Made by a program: the position numbers and the translations under genes
Source: Babesia bovis T2Bo
Lineage: Eukaryota; Apicomplexa; Aconoidasida; Piroplasmida; Babesiidae
Assembly (NCBI RefSeq): GCF_000165395.2
Contig: NC_010575.1
Coordinates: forward strand, 1,969,001-2,033,000
Direction: 5' to 3'
Length of the DNA stretch: 64,000 bases
The notes under the pieces: generated by a model
Told to the model about the DNA's origin: nothing
The model's input: only the letters and a program-made list of their open reading frames with translations
Database searches by the model: none
In this document: piece after piece, positions 45,215 through 55,963 of the stretch
Layout of the letters: each line of letters begins with the position of its first letter
How positions within the stretch are numbered: position 1 is the first letter of the stretch

Positions 45215-46012
45215 TTACTGTGTCCATGGCACAGGTAAGCTCGATGGGTCTGGTGAGCATACATATTTCGAAAATGCATAAGCCGGTTTTGGGCGGTTGG
45301 CCACATTTTCAGCACTTTCGGTATTAGTAATTACATTGGGCTCCGAGTGGTATGAACTGGCGTAGCTATATCTGTTGACCTGTTGCGATTCCCTGGCGAA
45401 TGGCATAGATCTTGTCAATTCCTCATGCTTAAGCCAGGGAGTTAGTGGAGCTTGTGTTCGCAATACATTGCCACAGTATGATTCCAAGTCCTGCATTTCA
45501 CTTGCAGTTTCACTGCATTCTACATTGTTTGAGGTTTCAAATGTTGTTGACATGGTGTAATTCGACCCCTGGCGATCTGAGTTAGTCTCATCATCTAAGT
45601 CGTATCTTTCGGATCTGTCAAACTTATCAAACAAATCCATGACATCCGAGCTACTCCTCTTATGTACAACATCCCTCTTTCTGTGGGTGACATTGAGTCC
45701 GACTGGTGGTATATTACTTTTGATAATTGGGAAATGTCCAATGGGCGTACTATTTAGTCCAATTTCCTTTCCGTGAAATTGTGGAAATGGTGCCGATTTA
45801 GATTTACTTTTACTCCTTACAGGGCGATTCCATTTATTTCCTTTGCGATTATCTGACAATTCAATATCTTGTAGAGTACGTTTATCCTCATCAGTGAAGA
45901 AAGGTATCATTTGACGATTACACTCTTTTAGTGTATCTTGTTTTGAGTTATTTGTACCGGTACCACCGGTATCCGATTGGTTAAATCTTGAAGCGTTGCG
46001 ATCATGTCCCAT
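45215..46012 (-). CDS. Disordered protein with PNRC/EDC-like proline motif at its end
   Basis: 265 aa, one exon, low complexity and Ser/Asn/Asp-rich throughout, so mostly disordered. No domain is visible. The last residues (AFSKYVCSPDPSSLPVPWTQ) resemble the short PNRC/EDC-type motif (SP-x-P-xx-LP-x-P), which in other eukaryotes binds the DCP1 EVH1 domain and links mRNA decapping. A second basic short segment (KGNKWNRPVRSKSKSKSAPF) is near residues 57-76. The assignment is inference from the motif alone. It is convergent with RIO2, 20 bp between stop codons. Confidence 0.6.
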   Translation of the reverse strand: MGHDRNASRFNQSDTGGTGTNNSKQDTLKECNRQMIPFFTDEDKRTLQDIELSDNRKGNKWNRPVRSKSKSKSAPFPQFHGKEIGLNSTPIGHFPIIKSNIPPVGLNVTHRKRDVVHKRSSSDVMDLFDKFDRSERYDLDDETNSDRQGSNYTMSTTFETSNNVECSETASEMQDLESYCGNVLRTQAPLTPWLKHEELTRSMPFARESQQVNRYSYASSYHSEPNVITNTESAENVANRPKPAYAFSKYVCSPDPSSLPVPWTQ

Positions 46013-46978
46013 TTGCGTGAGTATTGTTGTCGTTCCTTACCATGTATCACAGCTTTCGTTTTCTTTGTGGAGATTTATATAAATCTCTCTTTGATCCCAT
46101 GATGTAATTAAATTTGACGAAATCGAAAATGCCTTCGCAACTCATTGGTATGAAGTAGTTGTGCAATTCAACAGTTGACAGCTTGAAACGCTTTACTGTA
46201 GACAAGAAAAATGTATAAAGCAACCTATGTTATACGAACGATATACAACTACCTTTGAATTTTAGTTACAAAATTGTCTAATTAAAAAATTTTCGTATTT
46301 CTATGATATAGTAAGTGCTAGCACATCTATTTGGTATATTTAGATCTAGAGCGTACTGTATGTGTAGATGGGCTTACACACTGTTCAGCAGTGTATATAT
46401 CACCCAAATATTATGTTTTAGGTTGTTAAAATTGTCGATGGTTCTATAATAATAAATAATTGTGTCGTTGTCTGTCAATATATATGGATAGTCATGCTGT
46501 CCATACTACATGTAATTGCATTTGCATGGGGGGTGGGACTCATCAATGAACGTCGTGAAAAAAAGGAATCATCATCGTTGACTATATTGTTGTACTTTGT
46601 TATGAATGCCACAATGATTTCTTATAGTCCTGGCTTCTTACTTGTACCATTCCATCCATGAATATGCCACTCGAGCAACAGAGTTAATTAAGTCTATTTC
46701 GATCTATCTTCGTTAGATATTAATCCATAAATTTATGCTAGTTGATGTAAAAGTTCTCTCAAAGGTGTTGTTAATAAACAATTTGATTAGATATGTGTTA
46801 TAGTGCCGCGTTTGGCAATATTTGCTTACACTGCAGCACACACATCTGGAATTTCTACCTGCAAATGCATTCTTACCACACATAATAGACATTTTATTCA
46901 TTTTCTTACGAATCATTTAATAAACTAGCTATAAGTGACATCAATTATGATTCTTGCCTCAGTTGGTTAAAGAAATAT
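46013..46978. other. 966-bp AT-rich divergent intergenic region
   Basis: Between the PNRC-like gene (-) and MYG1 (+). It is AT-rich. It contains one small plus-strand open frame (46494-46661, listed separately) and a minus-strand open frame (46713-46916) that I regard as chance. No RNA gene is seen. Confidence 0.4.
46494..46661 (+). CDS. Possible 55-residue membrane micro-protein
   Basis: The frame starts MLSILHVIAFAWGVGLINERR and ends FLLVPFHP before TGA. Two hydrophobic stretches flank a charged middle (NERREKKESSS), giving a hairpin-like topology. The general layout recalls small ER proteins such as YOS1, but no diagnostic residues match, so I give no name. Length is short enough for chance. 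Confidence 0.3.
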   Translation: MLSILHVIAFAWGVGLINERREKKESSSLTILLYFVMNATMISYSPGFLLVPFHP

Positions 46979-48187
46979 ATGCGATTTAAAATTCTACACA
47001 TTCCTGCGTATTCGTGGGTACTACATCAGGTATGTGTGTTATTCTATAAGACATAATGATTTTTGTTTGTGATTCCATCATTTTCTAGGTTCACGCTCGA
47101 CCTGCTGTGTCGAAACTACGCTTTTCTGGCTCCTTTAACCATTTTTTGTGGAAATCTGACCCTATTCGTGATATATCCGTATTAGCAATGAAGATAGGTA
47201 CTCACAATGGTTGTTTCCACTGTGATGAGGCCTTGGCTGTGTCATTGTTGAAGTTACTTCCAGAGTTTAAGGATGCAGAGGTAGTTCGTACTAGGGACGA
47301 ATCCACTTTATCTCAATGTGATGCTGTTGTCGATGTTGGTGGCAAATTTGATCCTGCTAAACTAAGGTAGTTCACAACTCTATCAGATATATGCTTTTAG
47401 ATTCGACCATCATCAAAATGAATTTGATGAATACTTTGACGAAAACCACACTGTAACTCGTTTAAGTTCTGCAGGATTGGTGCACAAGTATTTCGGTAAG
47501 CGAATAATTCGTGAGGTATATGGTATCACTGATGAAACTGACATAGAAGAGGTATACCAGCGTGTCTACAGCAGCCTAATTGAGTCATTGGACGCTATTG
47601 ACAATGGAGTTGCTGTTGCTGACGGCCCTATTAAATATGAAATTAGTACACATCTATCGGCTCGCGTTGCACGTTTGAATCCTTCTTGGGTAGATGTCGA
47701 CGTTGACGTCGATTCTCGATTTCGTGATGCCATGTCATTGACACTATCGGAGTTTGACTATTATGTTCGTAATACTATTGATGTCCACTTGGCTGCTAAA
47801 TCTAAATTCGAGGAGGTCTACCGTAATCGTTTCAATGTTCACGAATCAGGCCTTGTGATAGAGACTCCTCGAGGCATGCCGTTTGTTCATTTGCTCCACA
47901 GCCTGGAAGAGAAGGAGCTTACTCCCGTGGAGAAGCGTGTTGCTTTTTATATAACATATGATGATGCTACTAAGCAGTTCCGTTGTAGCTGTATTAGGGA
48001 GGCTGATCAGCAATTCACATCTCGTCGTCCATTTCCCAAGCGATTATGTGGTCTTCGTGATGAAGATTTGGTTGAGGCATCTGGCATTGATGGTCTAACC
48101 TTTATCCACCGTGCAGGTTTTACTTGTGGCGGATTAACTAAGCAATCTATTCTTGAGCTCATCAATTTGACACTAAAGGAAGGATGA
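46979..48187 (+). CDS. MYG1: MYG1 family exonuclease-like protein (DHH-type)
   Basis: Predicted 371 aa from three exons: 46979-47029, 47089-47366 and 47401-48187. The leader ([20 protein letters not shown]) and following basic residues suggest mitochondrial targeting. Core motifs: [17 protein letters not shown] (metal-binding HxD), [23 protein letters not shown], and [10 protein letters not shown] (the DHH motif restored across a splice). The DAIDNGV block, FEEVYRNRF and the C-terminal [15 protein letters not shown] are typical of MYG1. Human and yeast MYG1 are 3'-5' RNA exonucleases of mitochondria and nucleolus. The start was chosen because the first exon is open in frame through the splice. 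Confidence 0.9.
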
Positions 48188-48312
48188 TTTGGTTGAGTCA
48201 CGTCAACATAATCTTCAATAGACACCTAATTTATAAATACTTGTACATCGCTTTATGTCATAATATATACGACCTAATTGTTACGTTTTATAAGGCTGCG
48301 TTATATTCAGTA

Positions 48313-49587
48313 CTAAACTGTATGTAGCAGTGGGTACATCTGGTAGTAGAATTGTATACCATCAGAGATTGGGTCCATCATGGACATCTGTATGAGGAGC
48401 ACGCCATCTTCCTTGACAGCAATCTTCATTTGTTGAGCGAGCTTAATTCCATTTGCGACGCTCATCCAGCATCGCATGGAGTATGTATGTAAATGTTGCG
48501 TCAGCACATTGTACTCGTCGAACACATTTTCATCATAGCTGAAATCCCATTCAACGGCAATTGACGATTGCCCCGAGGCCTACGTTAGATATTATGTATA
48601 ACACATTACGTACCAATCCCAAAACACATTTGTTGTTCTCTTCATTTAAGGGTAGTAACTCCATCACTAGCTTATTGCTGCCAGAATCTGATGCGATATC
48701 GTGTAGACATGGATATAACAATCGTGGCTGTATTTGTTGTTATTCTTTATAACATTAGACCCACCGATATGGAAAAATAATCCACATCAACGAAACTAAA
48801 GTGCGATCCGTCGAAGGGGAGTGCCAGCTAATACATATATAGTGGGATGTAATACCACCTACCGGTCCCATGTTTAGGGTATTCAATCGGCACACCAGTG
48901 GCTGCCCTGCATCTGTTGCGTACTTATACTCACTGGAGCTTGTGCACTTTCCACTCAGTACAACCTGTTTATCATCACTGTCACACATCAGTACTAGTTC
49001 AGACTGCGACATATGTTTATTGCCATGAGAACTTACAGTTTGTGCATACATGTTCAAGCACACCATCAGCGATTGCAATGGTATGACTATATCTACTTTA
49101 TCGCGATATTCAGATCCATCCACTCCGGTGATTTTATACCTTAGCAGTTTTTTTCTAGGAACTCTGACGCAAGTATACATTGACTGTCCTTTCATCATGG
49201 ACTGGATCATCATTCCTGTAAACAATATCTATATCAAAACCTGATATACCATTTCTATCGAATACCATGTGTATATAGTAAAGGTTTTTAACTTGATTGT
49301 TAATATAATCGGCTACATTGATCTTCGCTATCTTATGCTGTCCTCCTGTGTAAATTGAAATGGTCCAATGCTTACATACCTCCTAGTGATGGATTAAGTG
49401 GTAGTAGAATACGCTTCAATAAAGCTGCCTGAGGGAACTCACACTCAATTCTGTATTCACTTTTATGTTTATTTTCATTTTTAAAGAGAATAGTAGACTC
49501 CCATTCTTCATGAATCGTTAAGTTCTCATTTGCATTCGTTTCATCTTGTAAGATGTTTCTACTTTTGGCGATGTAGAGTTGCGACAT
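48313..49587 (-). CDS. 9-1-1 checkpoint clamp subunit, RAD1-like
   Basis: Predicted 366 aa from six exons; five introns of 34-37 nt join in one frame. The size is that of RAD1, with the PCNA-like fold expected. Recognisable parts: an N-terminal clamp-like region (IECEFPQAALLKRILLPLNP), the middle SLMVCLNMYAQTVSSHG with SELVLMCDSDDKQVVLSGKC, and the end block LAQQMKIAVKEDGVLLIQMS followed by GIQFYYQMYPL, which resembles the RAD1 VKISIRTDNRGFLSLQYMI region. RAD9-RAD1-HUS1 loads at DNA damage. HUS1 is possible but less likely. The start (MSQLYIAKS) may miss an upstream exon. It is divergent from the TsaD gene, 78 bp apart. Confidence 0.68.
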
Positions 49588-49665
49588 TTCATAGGTCACA
49601 AGTGGTACTGTCTACAAGGTACACATAAGCCATACTAATTACTTTATCTATCTCGAGAATGTGAA
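49588..49665. promoter_or_regulatory. 78-bp divergent spacer between RAD1-like and TsaD genes
   Basis: Shortest divergent gap in the window. Unless the RAD1-like gene has an unseen first exon, both promoters overlap here or extend into coding sequence. No factor site is recognised. Confidence 0.35.
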
Positions 49666-51818
49666 ATGTTCGATTATATCAACAATGGCAAATATATTTT
49701 TTGTTTGTGTGTATTGTGTAATCTAATTTTTGATATTGGAACGAGGTGTGTCGCTGTATCGGTGGGTGTAAGGGTTCCTTTACGTAGCCTGGATAGTACG
49801 GGATTCCTGGTATCAAGAAGATTATTAAGGCATCCTAAAGCCCATTGGCTTCATAGCTTGCCAATATCTACTGAGGAAGATGTTCGTTGTAGCTATACAA
49901 CGCAACTTGAGAGTTGTCTTGAACAACTCAAAAGCGATTGCCCCGCCAATGGTAGCAATTACTACATCCTTGCAATAGAGACAAGTTGTGACGATTGCTG
50001 CGCTGCTGTTGTATCGAGGTAATTTTTAATAATATGCCACAAGTTGCTCAGCAACGGTGATGTTGTATCTGAAGAACGTGCCAGTAACCCTGATTCATTG
50101 ATCAAGTTTGGAGGTATTAAACCAGATGAATCATATCGATTCCACTTGGATAACATAGATCGCATTATGAATGAAGTTGTGTCAAAAGCTAGTAAGTGGT
50201 GATATATCTGATTAGAAATCGCAGAGCTTAAATTTGAGGACATTGGGTACATTGTCGCCACTCGAGGACCTGGAATGCGTATATGCCTCAATGCGGGTTA
50301 CGATGCTGCAGAACGCATTTCTAAAACGTATAGTATCCCATTGATTGGGGAGAACCATTTAGCTGGGCATTGCCTATCACCATTTATCAAAGGCCACCAA
50401 TTACGTATGACGCATGATCGCGGCTCTGTTGCATCAGAGGTAAGCTATTTGTTATGACCCAATATTCCTAGGAATTGAAATATCCCTACCTATCACTTTT
50501 ATTATCTGGAGGACACTCCCAGATATACGTTGTTGAGAGTCCGTATCAATACCACATGCTTGTTGATACTATGGACCATTACGCCGGCAATGTATTATAC
50601 AAATGTGCTAAGGAGCTTGGTTTGCCTATAGACACCGGTGGTGGACCTTCCATTGAGGAAGCAGCTCGGAAAAGACAAGGGCGTCCAATGTTCAGGATGA
50701 CTGAGCCTTGCAAGGGCATGTCGTTTACTAGTTTCTGGTAGGTCCTATATCCTACAATGAACGCAATAACAGCTTTTCCGGTATACAAACGCAGTTGCGC
50801 AGTATGGTATCCAAGATACGCCAAGACCTTGGTGAGGACGCTCTTTCTGAGGATCCTAAACTAGTAAACCATTTAGCCTATACATGTCAAGAGGGTGGGT
50901 CACTGTTTATCATACATATATTCTACAGTCACTTTCAACCAGGTAATACGCCAGTTGGATAAAGCTCTTGATATCTGCGAGACATTATTTGGGATATCGC
51001 AGATAGTTGTGGTTGGCGGTAGGTCTGGCTTTATAGAGAACAAGTTTTTCTAGGCGTATCGTGTAACCAGAGGTTACGCAAAAAGATTGCTGACCTGCTG
51101 CATCGTCGTTTTAAAGAAACCCATAAGCGTAAGCGGAAGTTGATAGATCGCTTATATGGCTACGTCAAAAAGACGGGTCCTATACGGCACTTTGAGCGGA
51201 AGGATGCCAACGAGAACATGCTAATACGGAACTTGGTGGATAGAATGCGTGGTGTGGACACATTGACTGATTTTCTGAAACTGCTTTGGGGTCAGGAATT
51301 ATACCCCGATTTATTACAGCGTCGTGAAGGTATCCACCTTAGTGTCCAGCAAAAGAATGCCTTTTACAGTGCATTGCTGCAGGCGTACCTATCGCTTCTT
51401 AGTGAATCCCAGACAGTGAATTTACACGACCGTTTGCAGAACGGCATCCGTGTAGGCCAAGGTTTGCCTTTACCAACTTCAGCTATTTTGACTGAATTAT
51501 CGCAATTTGAGCAAGTTGGTAAATCCAGGTTAATATCACGCCACCTTTGCTCAAGGGGTGACACACCTGCTGAGTGGCATTTGTTCACAACATCACCGAT
51601 GTATTGCACTGATAATGCAGTAATGATAGGATACAGCTTGTTGGAGAAGCATCGGTGAGTTGTACTGCTATACCGTATATATTCATAGGCATGGGATAAA
51701 TGGTCTTAAACACGGATCATTTGACGAAAAGGTGACCGACAAGTGGAATCTCTCATTCCGTCGCCACTGGGAGTTGCTGGCTGATATAGCTCACCTACAT
51801 GCATTAACAGAGGATTAA
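49666..51818 (+). CDS. Organellar TsaD/Kae1/Qri7 tRNA threonylcarbamoyltransferase
   Basis: About 638 aa from eight exons with introns of 32-36 nt, all preserving frame. Family motifs: ILAIETSCDDCCAAVVS, SNPDSLIKFGGIKPDE, VATRGPGMRICLNAGYDAA, the metal ligands in GENHLAGH (HxxxH), LSLLLSGGHSQIYVV, DTGGGPSIEE, CFSGIQTQLR, VVVGGVSCNQRLRKKI and CTDNAVMIGYSL. TsaD makes the t6A base at position 37 of ANN-decoding tRNAs. The leader (MFDYINNGKYIFCLCVLCNL) and the ~100 residues before the core suggest organellar import; apicomplexans have an apicoplast-type form. A ~170-residue insert separates VSCNQRLRKK from CTDNAVM, which are normally ~40 residues apart. Confidence 0.88.
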
Positions 51819-51850
51819 GCGTGCTGTTATATAGTAGCCAAAGTAAGTAG

Positions 51851-53392
51851 TTAATATTTGCGTGATTTTTCTTTGGCCTTGTTTTCCAATTCATTAAGTT
51901 GCCGTGCGATATCACCTTCGTCGTCGTCGTCAGATGATATATATCCACAACGTCTATCTTCATCGTTGGGCACGAATCTAATTTCACCTATATCCATGTA
52001 CTTTGGCATTTTAACGCCATATCGTTTACGCGCTTCATCTTCTGCTTTCCTTGTAACAACGAATTTGTGCATCTTTTGTAATTCGCCCAGTTGCAGTGCA
52101 AAGTAGTCGCATGGATGCCGCTTCCACCTTAGAGGTATTTCCGGATACAGCTCGGGTGATGTTAATTCGTCTATAATCTCAGCTTTTTTGCGCTTCTCGT
52201 AATTGTGCAGAAAGTATTTAGATATCCATATTTTGCTATGGAAGGTACGTTCTATGCTTTTATTCTTTACTGGCTTGTGCACTTCCTCGAACCAGTAGTC
52301 GAAGCTGACCATGGAGGGCAGTGGTACCATGAGCGTTCCCTTAAATGTGTTGATATCATCTTTTAATGCATCTGATACTTCACCTAGTTGACTATTTTCA
52401 CTCGGTACTGGATCCTTGTTGGTAACTGCCGGGAATACATCTAGGAACCTAACGTGCTGCTCAATTTCAAACAAGTCCTTCGATCTTTTATCGACATGTG
52501 GCGACGACAGTAAACACCATCTTTTACGTCTTTTTGGCATGGGCTTCGCATTACCGACTTGGAGGTTAGTATGTTCCCTGATTCCTCTGATTAATCTCTC
52601 CACTGCCAGATTAACTAGAAACGAATGGTTGGACTCAAGTCTAATACGAATAAAACAATTATCTGGCCATCGGTTGAAAGATAAATTTATCTTTTTTGAT
52701 TCAACATATGGCAGTGCCAAAACCTCGGCATCGGTATATGGCTTAGTAGTATGATATTGCCGTTCTTCTTTGTCTGATGTGTCTAGCTCATTTTTCGTGT
52801 CATTTGCATTACTATGGCCCCAATTGAATAAACGTTTCAACTTGCTCTTAGCCGCGTCTATTATCTTCTTGGTTCCGCTAAGGAACCTCGGTTTACCAAA
52901 TCGGTTGCTTTGGTCACTGGCATCACTAGTGGAGTCAGATGGCATAAAGGCTGATTCTGTAGTGTCTGGAATCTCTTGTACATATGGGTCTGTATAACCT
53001 GGTGAGACTCCAGTGTCTGGCATCATACCGCAGTCAACCGAATCAGAACTGAGTTTATCGTCAGTTTGTGCTCCATTTTCCTGAGAAACTGAAGCATTAG
53101 ATCCATACAATCTGTGCTTCGTTGTCGTAGTGTCTGGGACCAAATATGATTGATTATGCGATAGGTGTCCAGAGTTGTCTAAAAAGTGCGATATTACAAA
53201 AAGCGGCTCAGGAATGTCTACACATCGTGGTTGAATGTAGCGGTAGCCGCCTTCTACCGACAATTGTAATTTAGGGCATCGCGTGCCATACCATGGGCCA
53301 AGTAAACGTGCCTTCGAGTTACTCCTGGGCATCCCATTAGCCAATGCCGCGGCGAAACATAGCGATAACACCTCAACCATATCCGGTAACAA
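51851..53392 (-). CDS. Large organellar protein containing a uS10 ribosomal domain
   Basis: 513 aa, one exon. The N-terminus (MLPDMVEVLSLCFAAALANG) is signal-peptide-like, and the next residues are basic, as in apicoplast leaders. Residues ~60-215 are polar, Ser/Asp/Thr-rich. At ~240-335 the uS10 core is seen: FIRIRLESNHSFLVNLAVER, LIRGIREHTNLQVGNAKPMP, and SSPHVDKRSKDLFEIEQHVR with FLDVFP. This block (SPHvdKkSrdqFEir-H-R) is diagnostic of uS10. The last ~175 residues are charged and helical, ending in an acidic stretch (SSDDDDEGD). Bacterial uS10 is only ~100 aa. Which organelle it serves is undecided. Confidence 0.82.
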   Translation of the reverse strand: MLPDMVEVLSLCFAAALANGMPRSNSKARLLGPWYGTRCPKLQLSVEGGYRYIQPRCVDIPEPLFVISHFLDNSGHLSHNQSYLVPDTTTTKHRLYGSNASVSQENGAQTDDKLSSDSVDCGMMPDTGVSPGYTDPYVQEIPDTTESAFMPSDSTSDASDQSNRFGKPRFLSGTKKIIDAAKSKLKRLFNWGHSNANDTKNELDTSDKEERQYHTTKPYTDAEVLALPYVESKKINLSFNRWPDNCFIRIRLESNHSFLVNLAVERLIRGIREHTNLQVGNAKPMPKRRKRWCLLSSPHVDKRSKDLFEIEQHVRFLDVFPAVTNKDPVPSENSQLGEVSDALKDDINTFKGTLMVPLPSMVSFDYWFEEVHKPVKNKSIERTFHSKIWISKYFLHNYEKRKKAEIIDELTSPELYPEIPLRWKRHPCDYFALQLGELQKMHKFVVTRKAEDEARKRYGVKMPKYMDIGEIRFVPNDEDRRCGYISSDDDDEGDIARQLNELENKAKEKSRKY

Positions 53393-53483
53393 TCTACATC
53401 GTTAGAAGTGTTTTTTTTGTAAAACATATTAAATGTGTAAGCATGGTGTTTCATGGAATGTTCCCTGGTTGTGTAAAGACAAC

Positions 53484-55508
53484 TCAAGTTTCAACGCTAA
53501 AGTAGTCACCAGAAGCTTTCTGCTCCTTGTCCTTGACGGAGTCGTACTTGTTGATACGTGGTCTGAAGTTAGCTTGGTCGCGGCGGAATGTGACATCCAG
53601 TGACTTCAGGAACCTGTTAAAACCGACAACTAATGGCTCGGGCGCAAGAGCAGTAGCGTGGACACTGGACATCTGTGAATTATACCAACAACTGACTTAC
53701 CCCGGTTTGCCTTCAAAGACTATAACCCTGTCTGCAAGGTACGTGGCCATGATGAAGTCGTGCTCTACGATAAATGCAGTCTTCTTCTGATGTAGTATAA
53801 ACCTGGATCACGTTAATCACTAAGATTGGTAACCATACCTCTTGATAACTCGACTTGCCATGATACGCTGCTCTGAGTCAAGGTATGCCGAGGGTTCGTC
53901 AATGAGATATATATCCGCGGGCTTTCCCAATACTAGAATCAACGCTACCCTCTGCAATTCACCACCAGATAAATTCTTCAGCTGTTGGTCGTACAGATCC
54001 TCTATTTGAAGCGGTTTAATAACATCGGTTTGGAACATCGGGCTGCCAAAAGCCTCCTTGATCTTCATCATCAACAGTTGCCGCAGTGTACCATCGAACT
54101 TAGCGGTGATGATCTGTGGCTTGTAGCTAATTGACAGCTTTGGCATTGCCTCGCCAGCTTCAGCATTATCTGCCGCTAGTATACCCGCAAGCATCTTAAT
54201 AAAGGTGGTCTTACCAGTGCCGTTTTCACCTAACATGACAAGGATCTCGGAGTCGCAGAAGTCACCAGCAGACACCGTCAGTGAAAATGTGCCCAACGTC
54301 TTCTTCATTTCGGGGTATTTGTAATTATGTAGACGTTCGATTTCTTCCATGTCTACGTCAGTCGACATCCTAAAGCACAATGATTCCTCACGGAACCTAA
54401 GGTTTTCAGTTGGTACGAACCCATCCAGGAATATATTGATGCCTTCCCTTACACTGAACGGAGATGTCACAACACCGTATACCGATGGTCTTCCCCAAAG
54501 ACAACATATATAATCCGACATGTAGTCGAGTACCGACAGATCGTGCTCCACAACGATGACGTACTTGTCATGCTCAACAGTCTCTCTGATGACACGCGCT
54601 GCGATTATACGCTGCCTAATGTCTAAATAACTACTAGGCTCGTCGAACATAGTAACGTCACTGTCACATAAAACGGCAACACAAATGGCGAATCTTTGTA
54701 GTTCACCACCAGATAACTCCGATACCTGTCTATTTAGTAAATGTGCCAACTCCAAGGTGATTATGAGATCTTCAGCACGGCCTTTCTTGTCCTTTGCCTC
54801 TAAAATCTCACCAACGCGACCTGATACCTGGAAAAGATGTAACGTAACACTGGGCACATACCTGTCTAGGTATATTGTCAACATATTGCGGTTTGACTGC
54901 AGTTTTCATGCTATTCTCCAGAATCCTTGTAAAATAGCTCTGTAGTTCAGAACCACGGAAATATTGTATAATCTCTGGCCAGTCAGGCTCATTGTCAAAT
55001 CTGCCAAGGTTAGGTTTTAATTTGCCGGAAAGTATCTTTAGCGCTGTCGACTTTCCAATACCATTGGTTCCTACTAGACCTAATATCTGGCCTGGTCTTG
55101 GCACTGGTAATCTATGTAGCTTGAATGTATTGGGACCAAAGCGATGGGTGGTATCCTTGCCGAGGTCTCGTGGCAAGTTAATAATAGTAATAGCCTCAAA
55201 GGGGCATTTCTTCACGCAGATACCACAACCGATACATAGCGTCTCCGAAATGAATGCGATTTTACTGGTGGGATCCGCTATAATACACTGTTTGCCTAGG
55301 TGGTTGTTAAAATTAGTCAAAATAGTACGAATAATGACATATAGACTTTCTAGATTAACACACCTGCTTTAGCAACTGGGCAATTTCGTTTACATTCTTG
55401 TCTGCATTTTTTAGGCTTGCACTTATCTGTTGACACTATAGCCACGCGAAGCTTACTTTCGGACATGGAGGCTCCTGAACCTCCGTGTCCCTTTCCCTGG
55501 CCTTTCAT
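53484..55508 (-). CDS. ABCE1: ABCE1/RLI1 ribosome-recycling ATPase
   Basis: Predicted 616 aa from five exons with introns of 68, 34, 36 and 36 nt. The N-terminus has the two Fe-S cluster motifs ([15 protein letters not shown] and [13 protein letters not shown]). The first ATPase has [14 protein letters not shown] (Walker A), [12 protein letters not shown] (signature) and [12 protein letters not shown] (Walker B); the second has [26 protein letters not shown] and [12 protein letters not shown]. The C-terminus ends [21 protein letters not shown] as in the family. ABCE1 splits ribosomes after termination and is essential. The first exon supplies the leading Met and 49 residues. Confidence 0.97.
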
Positions 55509-55963
55509 TTTATCTACCTAATGGATAGATATAAATGAGGCATTGGATAGATACTATTTAGTCGTGGATATAATATAAAAGTCTTCCAATACAGGGCGCA
55601 TCAACAATGATGTGCCACACATCTACTTGAAAAATCTTTGAATCACTGTTTCGTAATGTTTTAAATACTATTTATCGCAATCTAAAATGATATAGGCCGA
55701 CTATCATAGATTTGGTTATACATTAGCACTGCTAATGTCTTGATAATGGTAGTTCTTAGTTTGAATATTGAGATTATACGTGGAAAAAACGTTAATAGCG
55801 TTTACAAGTCGAAGGTAGTATAACCATTAGCGGGATATTTCCATTTTCGTTATCTAATTCTTGCTTTGTGCCTTGCTGTAATATAGTAGGCATAATACTG
55901 CAAAGTAGCCTTTTTTATGTCACGTAGTACGCAATAGCTATCTTCTATGCAGTCCACATCATA
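55509..55963. other. 455-bp divergent intergenic region
   Basis: AT-rich spacer between ABCE1 (-) and RRP36 (+). It must hold both promoters. No open frame or RNA gene is supported. Confidence 0.4.

Noticed and set aside
46713..46916. 67-codon minus-strand frame
   Set aside because: Possible splice sites inside it lead only to a 14-residue peptide; no conserved features.
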